Both the position numbers and the translations under genes were made by a program. Shown here in pieces: positions 6,668 through 6,811 of a stretch of 6,811 bases of DNA. The stretch's first letter is position 1. Each line of letters opens with the position of its first letter. The notes beneath the pieces were generated by a model. That model searched no databases. It was given only the letters and a program-made list of their open reading frames with translations, and was not told where the DNA came from. Location of the stretch: contig JAFAFD010000072.1 of assembly GCA_023423675.1 (NCBI GenBank), positions 1 to 6,811 of the forward strand, written 5' to 3'. The stretch comes from Pseudomonadota bacterium (GTDB taxonomy: Bacteria; Pseudomonadota; Gammaproteobacteria; Xanthomonadales; Xanthomonadaceae).

Positions 6668-6677
6668 GGCGCGGCAG
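6653..6677. terminator. Perfect hairpin enclosing the Cry-like stop codon
   Basis: CTGCCGCGCC (6653-6662) and GGCGCGGCAG (6668-6677) form a perfect 10-bp stem with loop GTTGA, so the last codons (Leu-Pro-Arg-Arg) form one arm and the TGA lies in the loop. It is placed between convergent genes and ends 8 nt before the lpxH stop. No T-tract follows on either strand, so it is more likely an mRNA 3'-end stabiliser or Rho-independent-like pause than a classical intrinsic terminator. Confidence 0.5.
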
Positions 6678-6685
6678 GCGAGGGA

Positions 6686-6811
6686 TCAGAGTGAATCCAG
6701 GCGCCAGCCGTCGGCATCCACGCGCAGGACCGAACCCTGTTCGTACCAGTCGCCCAGCACGATGCGGGTGCAGCTGCGGCCGCCGGCCTGCAGCGTGTGG
6801 ATGGCCGGGCG
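6686..6811 (-). CDS. lpxH: UDP-2,3-diacylglucosamine hydrolase, C-terminus (5'-truncated)
   Basis: The minus strand is open from the right edge to a TGA at 6688-6686, giving the last 41 residues of a protein. The fragment begins RPAIH, which fits the end of the LpxH metal-binding motif GHTHRPxxH, and continues [17 protein letters not shown], the typical LpxH C-terminal strand pair (E. coli LpxH has a similar RxVLGAWHxxGS segment). LpxH removes UMP from UDP-2,3-diacylglucosamine to give lipid X, at the inner face of the inner membrane, in lipid A synthesis. Most of the catalytic residues lie outside the window. It is convergent with the Cry-like gene, with 18 nt between the stops. Short, but the combination of motifs is specific. 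Confidence 0.85.
   Translation of the reverse strand, partial: RPAIHTLQAGGRSCTRIVLGDWYEQGSVLRVDADGWRLDSL

Overview
The window is GC-rich throughout and reads as a chromosomal segment of a gammaproteobacterium of the Xanthomonadaceae, most likely Stenotrophomonas. Three things point there: the housekeeping order SPOR protein - cvpA - purF, a downstream lpxH, and a GTAG-headed palindrome (3475-3497) of the type known as SMAG repeats in S. maltophilia. The genus is an inference from these signs; no database search was possible.

Left part (1-3458), all on the + strand and probably one transcription unit: the 3' end of a DedD-like SPOR-domain protein, cvpA, purF, and a DUF455 ferritin-like gene. 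Spacings are short (46, 59 and 10 nt). purF encodes the first committed enzyme of purine synthesis with all expected catalytic residues. The DUF455 gene takes its ribosome-binding site from the purF stop region, so the two are probably co-translated or coupled. A perfect hairpin (SMAG-type repeat) closes this block where it meets a convergent gene.

Right part (3503-6667) looks like an accessory module set between DUF455 and lpxH. It has two divergent genes sharing a 288-bp intergenic region. The minus-strand gene encodes a 493-residue DUF2235 alpha/beta hydrolase of the Tle1 (type VI secretion lipase effector) type, with Ser-Asp-His candidates all in place. The plus-strand gene encodes a 464-residue protein with a twin-arginine signal peptide, a Cry-type delta-endotoxin helical domain carrying recognisable versions of two conserved Cry sequence blocks, and a glycine-rich region resembling a jacalin/beta-prism fold in place of Cry domains II and III. 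A lipase next to an exported pore-former-like protein is the most interesting content of the window; whether they are two toxins, a toxin and its partner, or unrelated neighbours cannot be decided from sequence alone.

The right edge holds the 3' end of lpxH (lipid A synthesis) on the minus strand, convergent with the Cry-like gene and separated by 18 nt. A perfect 10-bp hairpin there has the Cry-like stop codon in its loop. No tRNA, rRNA, CRISPR array, transposase or attachment site was seen.
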